NCBI RefSeq assembly: GCF_002001125.1
Contig: NZ_MUNV01000005.1
Location: 496,001-560,000 of the forward strand
Direction: 5' to 3'
Length of the DNA: 64,000 bases
Origin: Rhodanobacter sp. B04
Lineage (GTDB): Bacteria; Pseudomonadota; Gammaproteobacteria; Xanthomonadales; Rhodanobacteraceae
Part shown: positions 18,333 through 27,746 of the stretch, piece by piece
Position numbering within the stretch: position 1 is the stretch's first letter
How the letters are laid out: each line of letters starts with the position of its first letter
Made by a program: the position numbers and the translations under genes
The notes under the pieces: generated by a model
The model's database searches: none
Seen by the model: only the letters and a program-made list of their open reading frames with translations
What the model was told of the DNA's origin: nothing

Positions 18333-20776
18333 GGCTTCGCCTTCCGTGCCGCCCGCCTCGCCTTGTTCCACATTTTCACTGTGCCTATCAGATCACTACG
18401 CAAGCGGAGGGCCAGATCGCGATCCGCCGCGAGATCCGGACGAAACGCCGCCGTCGCCGTGGTCAATTGCAACTGAAGATCCACCGGCTGCGAAGGCGCG
18501 GCATTCACGCTGAAACCGGTGACCTTCGACAACAAGGGCACCTCCAGCGATGCTTCGGCTTTGCCGGTCTGCAGGCATCTGGCCCATTCGGCCCGCTGCC
18601 AGTGTTGTCCGTCCGCCTCCGTAACGTCCCAGCTGATGACAATGGGGACATTTGCCGCCTTGCACTTGAGGTCCAGGTCCGCACTGACGACCGTCGCACC
18701 TGCCGGCGTCGACGAACTATCGAATTTCACGACGACGGCATGCGCCGGAGCAGGCACCTCGATACCTGCGACGCCCGAATGCAGCGTCCAAAGTTCCAGG
18801 TCACCCAGTTCGTAGACACGGGCGCCTTGTGCCTTGTCGATGGCGGCATCGAGCGCCTGCGTATGCCCGACCTTGTTCACCACAAGCAGGTTTGCCCCCG
18901 TGTGCTTGAACAAACCAGACCACCGTTCTCCACTGGGATCACCGTCGGCGCCGGCAGCCATTGCCGAGAGTTCCTGGTCATACCAATTGATGACAAAGGC
19001 ATTCCCGGCCAGCTCGGCAGCAAAAGGGTTTTGACCATCGATGATCAGCGCGCGCGCCTGTGCACCATAGCGATCACGGATAAATGCCGCGAGACGACGG
19101 ATCGGGGCATACGTATCGGTGGTCGAGGCGCGCCCTTGCACCAGCACGTTCCGCAGGACTCCCTGCCGCAACTGCCAGTCACCGTTCGCGACGAAGAGCA
19201 GGTTCCCCAGCACCAGCCCTACCAGCATCAAGGCAAGCACACGCGCCTGGCGCCTGGATTGATCTGCGGCAGGTAACCCGCCCAGCATCGCCGGCACCAA
19301 TAACGCCATCGCTGGATGGGCGTATCGGAGATATTGAATCTGGGTCAGCGGCAGCAGGAACACCAAGCTCGCCATCAATGCCAGCGGCCGCAGATTGCGC
19401 CGCGTCACGGCGAGCAAAAGACCACCGAGCAGTGCCAGCAAGGTGAATCCGCCAGCGCCATCCGATCCTTCTATGAACCGGGATGTGTGGAAAGTCAGGT
19501 CCCATGGAAGGCTCCAGTGAAAGCCCGTATCCCAGGTTGCGTCGTGAAAATTCGAGGCGTTGTAATACGTTGAATGAAAGAACCCGTTGAATAGCGGCAA
19601 CACCGGATTACCGGTCAGCAGATACGCATAGAAATAGCTGGACCCGCCGACGAAAAGCGCAAGCACGACAGCTTGCGGCAGGGTTCGCCAGGGCAGCTTC
19701 GCGCGCCATTGCCACAGCAGCCACAAGCCAAGGGGGCCGGCCACCATCAGATTGCTCACCTTCAAGCCGAGCAACAGGCCCAGCAACAAGGCCACCAGCA
19801 GCAGCTCTCTGCGACCGGGAATCATGGTTCGCTGGATCAGCAAAGCCACGCCAACCGCCGCCGCCGCGGTGGCTCCTTCCGTCTGCATCCCCGTGAGCGT
19901 ACCGGCGGTCATCGGCATGCTGGCGTAGATGGCGACCGCCAGCCAGCGCGTGCGCGGACTGAGCTGCAGTGCCTCACAGAGCTTCCACATCATCGTCACG
20001 GTGAGCATCAGCCACAGGACGTCGACCGGACCTCGCGACTCGCCTCCGGCGACCACCTGGGCCATGCCTTGCAGCACGTCACCGGCCCAGGCCGAAACCG
20101 CCCATACCCTCGACCCGGCGTCCATCCGGTAATAACCCAGCGTCTCGAGCTGGTATGGCAGGCCGAGGTGATAGGCCAGATCGTCGTAGTGGATCGTCGG
20201 CACCCAGGCACAGGTCGAGACCAGGCCCAGCACCAGTACCCCGAGCAGGGCCGCCCAAGGCGAGCCGGCCACGGCGGCTGTCCAGGAGCGCGACAACGGC
20301 GCAACCATGTCAAGCACGGCCCGCCGGCGCAAGATGATCACGGCCAGCAGAGCCAGGGTGTACACCGCATGGCCGTGAAGAGGGAATGGCAACAACCAAC
20401 CGACGATGCCGCAGAGCAGTGCCAACCCGGCCAGAACCGACAGCGGTACGCGTGCGTCCCAGCCTTTCGGCACCAGCACGCTCCCTATCGCCAACGCGGC
20501 CACGGTGATCAGCAGCACCGAGGCAAACGGCGAGATACCGGCGAAGTAAACCAGTGCCCCCAACCAGACGGCCGCCGCAGAGGTCGCCGCCTGACACTGA
20601 AACAGGCGGGCGAGCCCGTACGCCAGCAGCAGTGATACGAGCGCGAGCCCTGCCAGCAAAGCCGCCGGGCTCCAGGGAATCTGCCTCCACATGGCGTTGC
20701 CGACGAAACCGATGGCGGCCAGCAGGAAGCCCGCCGCGAACAAGACCCATGGAGCCATGCGCACACGTGTCAACAC
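18329..20776 (-). CDS. GT-C fold integral membrane glycosyltransferase
   Basis: An 815-residue membrane protein with about a dozen hydrophobic helices in residues 1-530 and a soluble C-terminal region (~560-815). The loop motif TIHYDDLAYHLGLPYQ (around residue 196) carries the acidic pair expected in GT-C enzymes that use lipid-phosphate sugars in the periplasm. The GTG start at 20776 has GGGAG seven bases upstream; ATG 20758 is possible. Coupled to gtrA and gtrB downstream, it is the natural candidate for the acceptor-specific transferase (Gtr type) that uses the flipped undecaprenyl-phosphate sugar. The C-terminal region looks like two beta-type domains of unknown role. Identity of the sugar is unknown. 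Confidence 0.75.
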   Translation of the reverse strand: MLTRVRMAPWVLFAAGFLLAAIGFVGNAMWRQIPWSPAALLAGLALVSLLLAYGLARLFQCQAATSAAAVWLGALVYFAGISPFASVLLITVAALAIGSVLVPKGWDARVPLSVLAGLALLCGIVGWLLPFPLHGHAVYTLALLAVIILRRRAVLDMVAPLSRSWTAAVAGSPWAALLGVLVLGLVSTCAWVPTIHYDDLAYHLGLPYQLETLGYYRMDAGSRVWAVSAWAGDVLQGMAQVVAGGESRGPVDVLWLMLTVTMMWKLCEALQLSPRTRWLAVAIYASMPMTAGTLTGMQTEGATAAAAVGVALLIQRTMIPGRRELLLVALLLGLLLGLKVSNLMVAGPLGLWLLWQWRAKLPWRTLPQAVVLALFVGGSSYFYAYLLTGNPVLPLFNGFFHSTYYNASNFHDATWDTGFHWSLPWDLTFHTSRFIEGSDGAGGFTLLALLGGLLLAVTRRNLRPLALMASLVFLLPLTQIQYLRYAHPAMALLVPAMLGGLPAADQSRRQARVLALMLVGLVLGNLLFVANGDWQLRQGVLRNVLVQGRASTTDTYAPIRRLAAFIRDRYGAQARALIIDGQNPFAAELAGNAFVINWYDQELSAMAAGADGDPSGERWSGLFKHTGANLLVVNKVGHTQALDAAIDKAQGARVYELGDLELWTLHSGVAGIEVPAPAHAVVVKFDSSSTPAGATVVSADLDLKCKAANVPIVISWDVTEADGQHWQRAEWARCLQTGKAEASLEVPLLSKVTGFSVNAAPSQPVDLQLQLTTATAAFRPDLAADRDLALRLRSDLIGTVKMWNKARRAARKAKP

Positions 20777-20881
20777 TCAAACACTCCCAGGCAGATCAAG
20801 GGATCAGGACATCGAGTCAGCAACACCAGCCGTGGCTTGAGCACTCGAAGCCGGCCGGCCATCTGACATGCATTGCGGAAG

Positions 20882-23800
20882 TCACGCATCGCGATACTTG
20901 TGCGGGGTCCATGCCCCCCATTTCGCCTCATAAATTGCCTTGTTCTGCTCGAACAGCGCCTGTCGCGTTTCCTGCTTGAGCTTGTTGAACGATGCCGACA
21001 GATTGTGGTGCACGAACACGTCGTCAGCGCACGCAATCGTCCAGCCGGCCTGCTCCACCCGACGGCAATAGTCGTCGTCCTCGAAGAAGCCGATGCCGAA
21101 CGCCTCGTCCAGCCCACCCACGGTCTCGTACACCTCACGGCGCAGCATCACGCAGAAGAAGGCGGCCGTACGCAGCTGGGTCAGCTGTCCCGCATGCCGG
21201 CTGGTGTAGTCACCGGCAGCCTGCAGCATGTCGTCCATGTCGTCATAGCGGATCTCGATGCGCGCCTCGTTGCCGATGTTGTTGGTCACCGGGCCGAGCA
21301 TGCCGAGCTTTGCGGTGCGCCGCAGATGCCCGACCAGGGTGGCGATCCAGCCCGGCGTGACATAGGTGTCGTTGTTGAGCATCACCAGGTAATCGCCGCT
21401 CGCCAGCGCCAGGCCCTGATTGTTCGCCGCGGCAAAACCCCGATTGTCCGCATTCAGCACGACATGGCGATCACGACCTTCCGTCGCCCACATCCTGAGG
21501 TAGTCGGGGGTGTCGTCGGCCGAGGCATTGTCGACCACGATCACCTCGAGATTCGCGTAGTCGCTGTATTGCTCGAGGCTGTGCAGGCATGCCTTGGTGA
21601 GATCTAGGTTGTTGTAGGTCACGACCACCACGCTTACACGCGGTTCGGACAGCTCCTCGATGCCCCGCACCAGGTCCTGCACGCGGTGCGCCCAGGTCTG
21701 TTCGGCCGCAAACTGGCGACGGCGCGCAACCTGGTCGGGATCGGGTTCGGCCTGCAAGGCCTCATCCACGGCAGCGAGGAACGTCGCATGATCAATGCCG
21801 GTGCGCACGAGATCGCCGAACTGACGGATCTCCGGCAATGCGATCGACACCACCTCCTTGCCTGCACTCAGGTATTCGTAGACCTTGACCGGATTGGTTG
21901 CCAGGGTCAGCGGAATGACCTGGAACGGCAGCAGGCAGACATCAAAACCTTCGAGGTAGTAAGGCAGCTCGGCATAAGGCACCTCGCCGGCGAATTCCAC
22001 ATTGTCCAGCGCGCGCAAACGCTGCCGTGCTGCACAGGTATCGGCACCGACCAGCAACACCAGGCAATCGCTGAAGCGACGGGCGACCTTTTCCAGCAGA
22101 TCCAGGTCGAACCATTCGGCAATCGCACCGTAGTAACCGATCACCTTGCGGCCACTCGCGTCCCTGAACACGCGAGCGGGAGGTGTCGCGAAATGCTCAT
22201 ACTGGCAGGCGTTGCGTATCATCATCCGGTGCGCGTTGTATTTGCCTGCTTCGGCATGCAGCCAGTCGGAAGTCACCACCAGCAGGTCGGCATCGCGCAT
22301 CAGTTCGTGCTCGCGCGCCAGCACTTCGTCCGAATTGTCGGCGAAGCCGCCGTGGTGATCCATGCAGTCGTAGACGATCCGCTGGCTCGGCAATATCTGC
22401 GCCGTTTCCAGCCAATAGGGATGCTGGATCAGCGAAGCGCAGGCGCGGCTGTGCGTCCATGCCAGCAGCATGCCGATCCCTTCGCGCAATTGCGCCTGCG
22501 CTGCGGCGTCGGGAGACGCGTGGTAGATCGCCGGACTGCCCTGCAGGTGCAGGTGGATCTGGAACAGGCGCCCTGCCTTGTCCAGCGGTTCGACGCTGAA
22601 GCCGGGCCCGGGGTGATCGATGAAATGGTTCGACATGTAGAACACGCGGTGACCCGCCGCGGCCAGTTCACGCGCAAGGTGCTGCGGGCGCTGGATGCGG
22701 AAGTGCCAATCGATCACGGCCCACACGAAGAAGTCGCGCAGCATGCCGGACGGCGGTTCCAGCCGGACATCCGCCAAGGAAGGCGTCGTGCCCGGCATCG
22801 TCTCAACGTGTGCTGCCGACGAGGCTCCCGATACCGCGGGAACGAGCGGCCGACGCAGCAGCCGGCGCCGATCTTCCACGCTGAGTCCACGATGCTGGAT
22901 CGTGCGCGTCACGAAGCGCAGCAGTCGCGTCCAGCGCCACGAGCGGCTGGACTTGATCAGTTCCAGCTCGTTCCGGGCCAACTCCAGCACATGGATACGC
23001 GCATCGCGCTTGACGATTTCGCCACGCGCATCAATCAACTGCGCCTGCAGACTTTCGGCATGCCGCGTCGTTACCCGCATGGCGTCATGGGTCAATGACA
23101 CCTGCTGCTGCATCCGCCTGATTTCGTCGCCCGCTTGCTGCTGCAAGCGCGCCAGCTCAGCCTTGCTGGAGACGTCCGCTGCCGCGGCAAGCTCCTTGGT
23201 CCGTGCCAGCTCAGCCTGGGCGATACCACGTTCGTACGTCCATGTGGATGCCATCACCTTGGTCACCAGATCCGCCGATGGCACGATCCGGATGTCGTAG
23301 ATTTCGTTCCACGGAATCGGCTGGTAACCGACGACTTCCAGCGACTGGCGATCCAGCAGTGCGACAACGGCCGAGCCAAACCGCCCAACCTCGCCGGCCG
23401 CGAGATTTCTGCTCCGGCTGATGCCGACGTAGACGGTGTCTTTGCCGACGGCAAGCCCGCGCGTGTATCCCGGCAATGCGATTCGCCGTTCGAGCCGGAA
23501 CTCCCTGTCGTAAATGTGCACCATGCAGTCTTCCGAACTGCAAAGCCACAATTGCTCACCCACCGCCACCAGCGAATGCGGTTGGGACAGCCCCTCGATC
23601 AACGTCGCACCAGTCCGTACATCGACTACCTTGCCGGCCTGCCGGGTCTCGCCTTTGTAACCTCGGTGGGTGGTGAATGCCCCGAACATCGAGGCGAGCA
23701 GACGCCCGTTGTGCATGGCGATGCAATTGACGTGCACACAATCCGGCTCTTCGCCGAAGCGCCAGCTTTCCTGCACACGGAAAGCCTCATCGAGGCGTGC

Positions 23801-24097
23801 GACCTGGTTGGTCTCGGTGAATACCGCATAGATGCCCGTCGCATCGACCAGCACATCGTGCAGATCCAGCGGGTTCGTCGCGACCGGAATCGCCTCGAGC
23901 TGCCCTTGCCGGACTTCGCGCAGCAGGGGGCTGCCCGCTGTCTGCACGCACCACAGCAGGCCATCCGCCGTCGGCGACAGTCCCGTGATGTCCTCATGCA
24001 ACATGGGCATTAGCAGATCGCGATGCACATACAACAACCCACCGTCATTGGGGGCCGAGATGAACAGCGGATCCTGGATGTTCAGTGTGGTACGCAA
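20882..24097 (-). CDS. Beta-propeller / coiled-coil / GT4 / GT2 fusion protein
   Basis: A 1071-residue multidomain protein. Residues 1-290 form a repeat-rich beta domain that resembles the DUF4915/TIGR03032 propeller type (VNCIAMHNGRLLASM, EGLSQPHSLVAVGEQLWLCS, YTRGLAVGKDTVYVGISRS). Residues ~293-380 are a charged coiled coil ending in SSRSWRWTRLLR, a linker often seen in large glycosyltransferases. Residues ~455-815 are GT4-like (WAVIDWHFRIQRPQHLAREL, NPVKVYEYLSAGKEVV). Residues ~826-1050 are GT2, with VSVVVVTYNNLDL, VIVVDNASADDT and MLNNDTYV. It lies 57 bp downstream of wzt, before the GT-C gene. It could build the polymer backbone; the propeller may bind glycan or a partner. Function is inferred from domains only. 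Confidence 0.82.
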   Translation of the reverse strand: MRTTLNIQDPLFISAPNDGGLLYVHRDLLMPMLHEDITGLSPTADGLLWCVQTAGSPLLREVRQGQLEAIPVATNPLDLHDVLVDATGIYAVFTETNQVARLDEAFRVQESWRFGEEPDCVHVNCIAMHNGRLLASMFGAFTTHRGYKGETRQAGKVVDVRTGATLIEGLSQPHSLVAVGEQLWLCSSEDCMVHIYDREFRLERRIALPGYTRGLAVGKDTVYVGISRSRNLAAGEVGRFGSAVVALLDRQSLEVVGYQPIPWNEIYDIRIVPSADLVTKVMASTWTYERGIAQAELARTKELAAAADVSSKAELARLQQQAGDEIRRMQQQVSLTHDAMRVTTRHAESLQAQLIDARGEIVKRDARIHVLELARNELELIKSSRSWRWTRLLRFVTRTIQHRGLSVEDRRRLLRRPLVPAVSGASSAAHVETMPGTTPSLADVRLEPPSGMLRDFFVWAVIDWHFRIQRPQHLARELAAAGHRVFYMSNHFIDHPGPGFSVEPLDKAGRLFQIHLHLQGSPAIYHASPDAAAQAQLREGIGMLLAWTHSRACASLIQHPYWLETAQILPSQRIVYDCMDHHGGFADNSDEVLAREHELMRDADLLVVTSDWLHAEAGKYNAHRMMIRNACQYEHFATPPARVFRDASGRKVIGYYGAIAEWFDLDLLEKVARRFSDCLVLLVGADTCAARQRLRALDNVEFAGEVPYAELPYYLEGFDVCLLPFQVIPLTLATNPVKVYEYLSAGKEVVSIALPEIRQFGDLVRTGIDHATFLAAVDEALQAEPDPDQVARRRQFAAEQTWAHRVQDLVRGIEELSEPRVSVVVVTYNNLDLTKACLHSLEQYSDYANLEVIVVDNASADDTPDYLRMWATEGRDRHVVLNADNRGFAAANNQGLALASGDYLVMLNNDTYVTPGWIATLVGHLRRTAKLGMLGPVTNNIGNEARIEIRYDDMDDMLQAAGDYTSRHAGQLTQLRTAAFFCVMLRREVYETVGGLDEAFGIGFFEDDDYCRRVEQAGWTIACADDVFVHHNLSASFNKLKQETRQALFEQNKAIYEAKWGAWTPHKYRDA

Positions 24098-24154
24098 TTT
24101 GAAGTCCCTATGAGCTTACCCGCCACCCGTCCAACAATAAGCGGATGACGCGAA

Positions 24155-25507
24155 TTACCCCTTGCCACCTGCACCAACCATCGTTTCGATTTCGCACTTT
24201 GCCTGCAGATTGGCGACGCCCTGGGCAGCACCCGTGTCACCCAATACGGCCAGCACCATGACATCCGCACGCCGATCGATGGCGATGGTCTCCTGCCCGA
24301 ATTCGTCGAACTGCGAAATCCCGAACGTCATCAGGTACTGCTTGGGAATGAGATGCGCATTGAACTTCCAGCGCACGACCACGACATCGCCCTCTTCATG
24401 GTGGAATGCCTCTGCGCGCTCCAGGAACGTGTTGGTGCTGTAAACCAGTTCGCCTTCGGGCGTACGGATCAGCATGCCGAAAATGACGCGACCCAAGGGA
24501 GACTTGAACACGTACTTGACCAGGAACTCCACGGGTTGCCCCGGAAACAGCATCGGCACACCCGACTGCCCCACCACATGAAAATCGGCCAGCATCGCCT
24601 TGCCATTGCCTACGCGGATCTCGTCGCGGTTATAGCCACTGCGCTGCGAGAGCACATCAGCATTGCCGGAAGCCAGCAGCTCGGTGACCGCATCGTCGGC
24701 CGTCTCACCCAGCACCTTGATCGCCGCTTTGCCTGCTGGCTCTGCCACATGCGACCCGAAGATCAGCTGCAGATAGTCGGAGATGGCGCCACGCACCGGT
24801 CCGTCGTATACCTTGCTGCCGGCATTGATCACCACGCCGCGGCTGCACATGCGCTCCACCGCATCAGTGGAGTGGGTGACCAGCAGCAGCGTGCTGCCAG
24901 CCTCCTGCAACTCCTGAATGCGCCGATGGCATTTGCGCTGGAAATACGCGTCGCCCACCGCCAGCGCCTCGTCCACCACCAGCACGTCGGGTTCGACCGC
25001 CACCGCCACGGCAAACGCCAACCGCACGAACATGCCGCTTGAATAGGTCTTGACCGGCTGGTGCACGAAGTCGCCGATCTCGGCGAAGGCGAGGATCGAA
25101 TCGAGCTTGGCATCGACCTGGGTGCGGCCCATGCCCAGCAAGCCGGCTTTCAGGTAGACGTTTTCCAGCCCGGTGAATTCCGGATTGAAGCCTGCACCCA
25201 GCTCAAGCAGGCCGGCCACCCGCGCGTTGACCTCGATCTCGCCGATGGTCGGTTCGATCAGCCCGCAGATCATCTGCAGCAAGGTGGACTTGCCCGAACC
25301 GTTCTTGCCGATGATGCCGATCGTCTCGCCCGGCCACACTTCCAGGTCGAAATCACGCAGTGCCCAGAATTCCTTGGCATAGGTCTTACGGCCCAGCATC
25401 TGCAGCAGCCGGTGATGCGGCTTGGCATAGCCCAGATAGCGCTTGCCGATGCCCTTGGCGCGGATCAGCGGACCCGTGCGGCCCGCCCGGATGATTTCAG
25501 AGGACAT
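24155..25507 (-). CDS. wzt: O-antigen ABC exporter ATP-binding subunit, copy 1
   Basis: Wzt powers export of an undecaprenyl-linked polymer across the inner membrane with Wzm. The 450-residue protein has Walker A GKNGSGKST (67-75), the ABC signature YSSGM (155-159) and Walker B ending in Asp179-Glu180 (VLVVDEALAVGD). After the ATPase comes a C-terminal beta domain (~290-440, VEFLVKYVFKSPLGRVIFGM) of the kind that, in E. coli O9a Wzt, recognises the capped non-reducing end of the glycan. ATG 25507 has AGGA upstream and overlaps wzm by 11 bp, exactly as in the second pair at 39211-39221. It is only moderately similar to copy 2, mainly in the ATPase. Confidence 0.93.
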   Translation of the reverse strand: MSSEIIRAGRTGPLIRAKGIGKRYLGYAKPHHRLLQMLGRKTYAKEFWALRDFDLEVWPGETIGIIGKNGSGKSTLLQMICGLIEPTIGEIEVNARVAGLLELGAGFNPEFTGLENVYLKAGLLGMGRTQVDAKLDSILAFAEIGDFVHQPVKTYSSGMFVRLAFAVAVAVEPDVLVVDEALAVGDAYFQRKCHRRIQELQEAGSTLLLVTHSTDAVERMCSRGVVINAGSKVYDGPVRGAISDYLQLIFGSHVAEPAGKAAIKVLGETADDAVTELLASGNADVLSQRSGYNRDEIRVGNGKAMLADFHVVGQSGVPMLFPGQPVEFLVKYVFKSPLGRVIFGMLIRTPEGELVYSTNTFLERAEAFHHEEGDVVVVRWKFNAHLIPKQYLMTFGISQFDEFGQETIAIDRRADVMVLAVLGDTGAAQGVANLQAKCEIETMVGAGGKG

Positions 25508-26315
25508 CGATGAATCCTGCACGGGTACGCTGGAACCAGGCATAGGTCAGCCAACAGGCCAGCAACGCACCGGCGGTATAGAGTGCAAGTCCCGACCAGT
25601 CCGGCAGGTGACCCCACAGCAGCACCTCGCGCGCCTGCACGATCAGGAACGTCAGCGGATTGAAATGCATGACCGCCTGCATCTTCGGCGACAGATGATC
25701 CATCGGGAAAAACACCGGCGCCGTATAAAGCAGGGCAATCACGATCAGGCTGGTCATCTGTCCCACGTCACGCACGTAGACGCCAAGCGACGCGAGCAGC
25801 CATCCTGCGGCCGTGGCGATCAGTATCAACGGCAGGAACACCAGCGGAAACAGCAGGAAGGTCGCCGCGATGTGTCCGTTGAAGATCAGCGAAAACGCGG
25901 CGAGGATCACCAGGCTTGCCAGTGCGTGATACATCGACGTGAGGCTGGAAACCCACGGCAGGATTTCCAGCGGAAAGATCACCTTGGTGACGTAGTTGGC
26001 GTTGTCCGTCACCAGCTGGCTGCCGCGCGTGATGCATTCACCGAACATCGCATGCACGATCAGGCCTGCGAACAACGCCGTGGCGTACTGCCCCTTGCCG
26101 GTATCCGTCGCACCCCAGCGGGCATGGAAGATTTCCGTGAAGAACAGGGTATAGATCCCGAGCATGAACAGCGGGCTGATGTACGACCAGGCCAACCCGA
26201 ACAACGAGCCCTTGTAGCGCCCGATGACGTCCTTGCGCGTCAGCTGCAGGATCAGCTCGCGATGCTTCCACGTACTGCGCACGAGTGCGGCCGGCGAGAT
26301 GGCATGCCTCGGCAT
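25497..26315 (-). CDS. wzm: O-antigen ABC exporter permease, copy 1
   Basis: Wzm is the membrane subunit forming the polysaccharide channel. This 272-residue protein has the ABC-2 permease layout: an N-terminal amphipathic part (RKDVIGRYKGSLFGLAWSYI) and six hydrophobic segments. Typical stretches are FAGLIVHAMFGECITRG and NPLTFLIVQAREVLLWG. It starts at ATG 26315, 40 bp after the end of the metB-type gene on the same strand, so it may be transcribed from the promoter of that gene. It ends in ...DVL overlapping the wzt start, like copy 2. Confidence 0.93.
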   Translation of the reverse strand: MPRHAISPAALVRSTWKHRELILQLTRKDVIGRYKGSLFGLAWSYISPLFMLGIYTLFFTEIFHARWGATDTGKGQYATALFAGLIVHAMFGECITRGSQLVTDNANYVTKVIFPLEILPWVSSLTSMYHALASLVILAAFSLIFNGHIAATFLLFPLVFLPLILIATAAGWLLASLGVYVRDVGQMTSLIVIALLYTAPVFFPMDHLSPKMQAVMHFNPLTFLIVQAREVLLWGHLPDWSGLALYTAGALLACWLTYAWFQRTRAGFIDVL

Positions 26316-26355
26316 CAAACGTACCCGTAACCCGAAACCAGCGACAGCCAGCGCA

Positions 26356-27522
26356 TCACGCCAGCGCCCGGTTCAGTTCGTCCTGCAGGTCCCGCACGTC
26401 TTCCACACCTACCGACAACCGAATCAACCCGTCGCTGATGCCCAGCCGCTTGCGGTTGGCCGCCGGCACCGAGGCGTGGGTCATGATGGCCGGGTGCTCG
26501 ATCAGGCTCTCGACGCCACCCAGCGATTCGGCCAGCGCGAACAGTTCGCAGCGCTCCAGCATGCGACGCGCCTTCTTCAGGCCGCCCTTCACCTCGATCG
26601 TGATGATGCCGCCGAAACCGTGCATCTGGCGCTTGGCCAGGGCGTGCTGCGGATGGCTCTTCAGGCCCGGATAGATCACCCGCTCGACCGCCGGATGCTT
26701 TTCCAGCCACTTCGCCAGGATCAGTGCGCTTTCGCAATGCGCCTTCATGCGCAGATGCAGGGTCTTCAAGCCGCGCATGGCGAGGAACGCATCGAACGGA
26801 CCGGCCACCGCGCCCACCGAGTTCTGCAGGAAACCCATCTGGTCGGCCATGGCCTTGCTGCCGGCGACCACGATGCCGCCGACCATGTCCGAATGGCCGT
26901 TGAGATACTTGGTGGCCGAATGCAGCACCAGGTCCGCGCCGTATTCCAGCGGACGCTGCAGCATCGGCGAGCAGAACGTGTTGTCCACCACCAGGATCAG
27001 GCCGTGCTTCTTCGCGAAGGCGGCGACCTTGGCCAGATCGACCAGTTTCAGCATGGGATTGGTCGGGGTCTCGGCCCAGATCATCCGCGTTTTGGGCTTC
27101 AAGGCCGCCTTCAGCGCGCTGCTGTCATTGAGGTCGATGAAGCTGAAATCCAGCCCGGCCGAACGCCGGCGCACCCGTTCGAACAGGCGGTAGCTGCCAC
27201 CGTAAAGATCGTCCATCGCGATCACGTGGCTGCCCGAGTCGAGCAGGTCCAGCACTGTCGCCGCCGCCGCCAGGCCGGAGGCGAACGCAAAACCGGCCAC
27301 GCCACCTTCCAGGTCGGCCACGCAGCGCTCATAAGCCATCCGCGTCGGATTCTGCGTGCGCGAATACTCATAGCCCTTGTGCTTGCCCGGACTCTCCTGC
27401 ACGTAGGTCGAGGTCGCGTAGATCGGCGTCATGATCGCGCCGGTACTGGGATCCGGATGCTGCCCGGCATGGATGGCGCGGGTGCCGAGGCCGAGTACTT
27501 CAGGCTTGCTGCGGTTTTTCAT
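26356..27522 (-). CDS. metB: Cystathionine gamma-synthase/lyase family PLP enzyme
   Basis: A 388-residue Cys/Met-metabolism PLP-dependent enzyme. The cofactor lysine is Lys205 in HSATKYLNGHSD. TYVQESPGKHKGYEYSRTQNPTR, EGGVAGFAFASGLAA and SLGGVESLIEHPAIMTHASV are family signatures. It either makes cystathionine from homoserine esters (MetB) or cleaves it to cysteine (gamma-lyase). Because a cystathionine beta-synthase is encoded at 47193-48563, a lyase role in reverse transsulfuration is equally plausible. In Xanthomonas the homologue (called metB) borders the LPS island opposite etfA; here it sits between two glycan blocks and directly upstream of wzm copy 1. Confidence 0.92.
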   Translation of the reverse strand: MKNRSKPEVLGLGTRAIHAGQHPDPSTGAIMTPIYATSTYVQESPGKHKGYEYSRTQNPTRMAYERCVADLEGGVAGFAFASGLAAAATVLDLLDSGSHVIAMDDLYGGSYRLFERVRRRSAGLDFSFIDLNDSSALKAALKPKTRMIWAETPTNPMLKLVDLAKVAAFAKKHGLILVVDNTFCSPMLQRPLEYGADLVLHSATKYLNGHSDMVGGIVVAGSKAMADQMGFLQNSVGAVAGPFDAFLAMRGLKTLHLRMKAHCESALILAKWLEKHPAVERVIYPGLKSHPQHALAKRQMHGFGGIITIEVKGGLKKARRMLERCELFALAESLGGVESLIEHPAIMTHASVPAANRKRLGISDGLIRLSVGVEDVRDLQDELNRALA

Positions 27523-27746
27523 GGGGTAAGCGCGTCCCGATCCGGAGTGGTTGAAGCAAAGTGCCTATCTTACCCGGCGCACTCGCTTCACCTGAACCGA
27601 CGCCCCGGCATCCGTTCATCTAGCGAACGCCATCACGCCTGGCCATACCCGCCCGTATTGCGGATCGCGTCCGGAAACGCGATCTTTAGCAGCATGCCTG
27701 CATGCCCGCGGCATTCCGGCCCGGACTCCAGCGAGACTTCACATAG

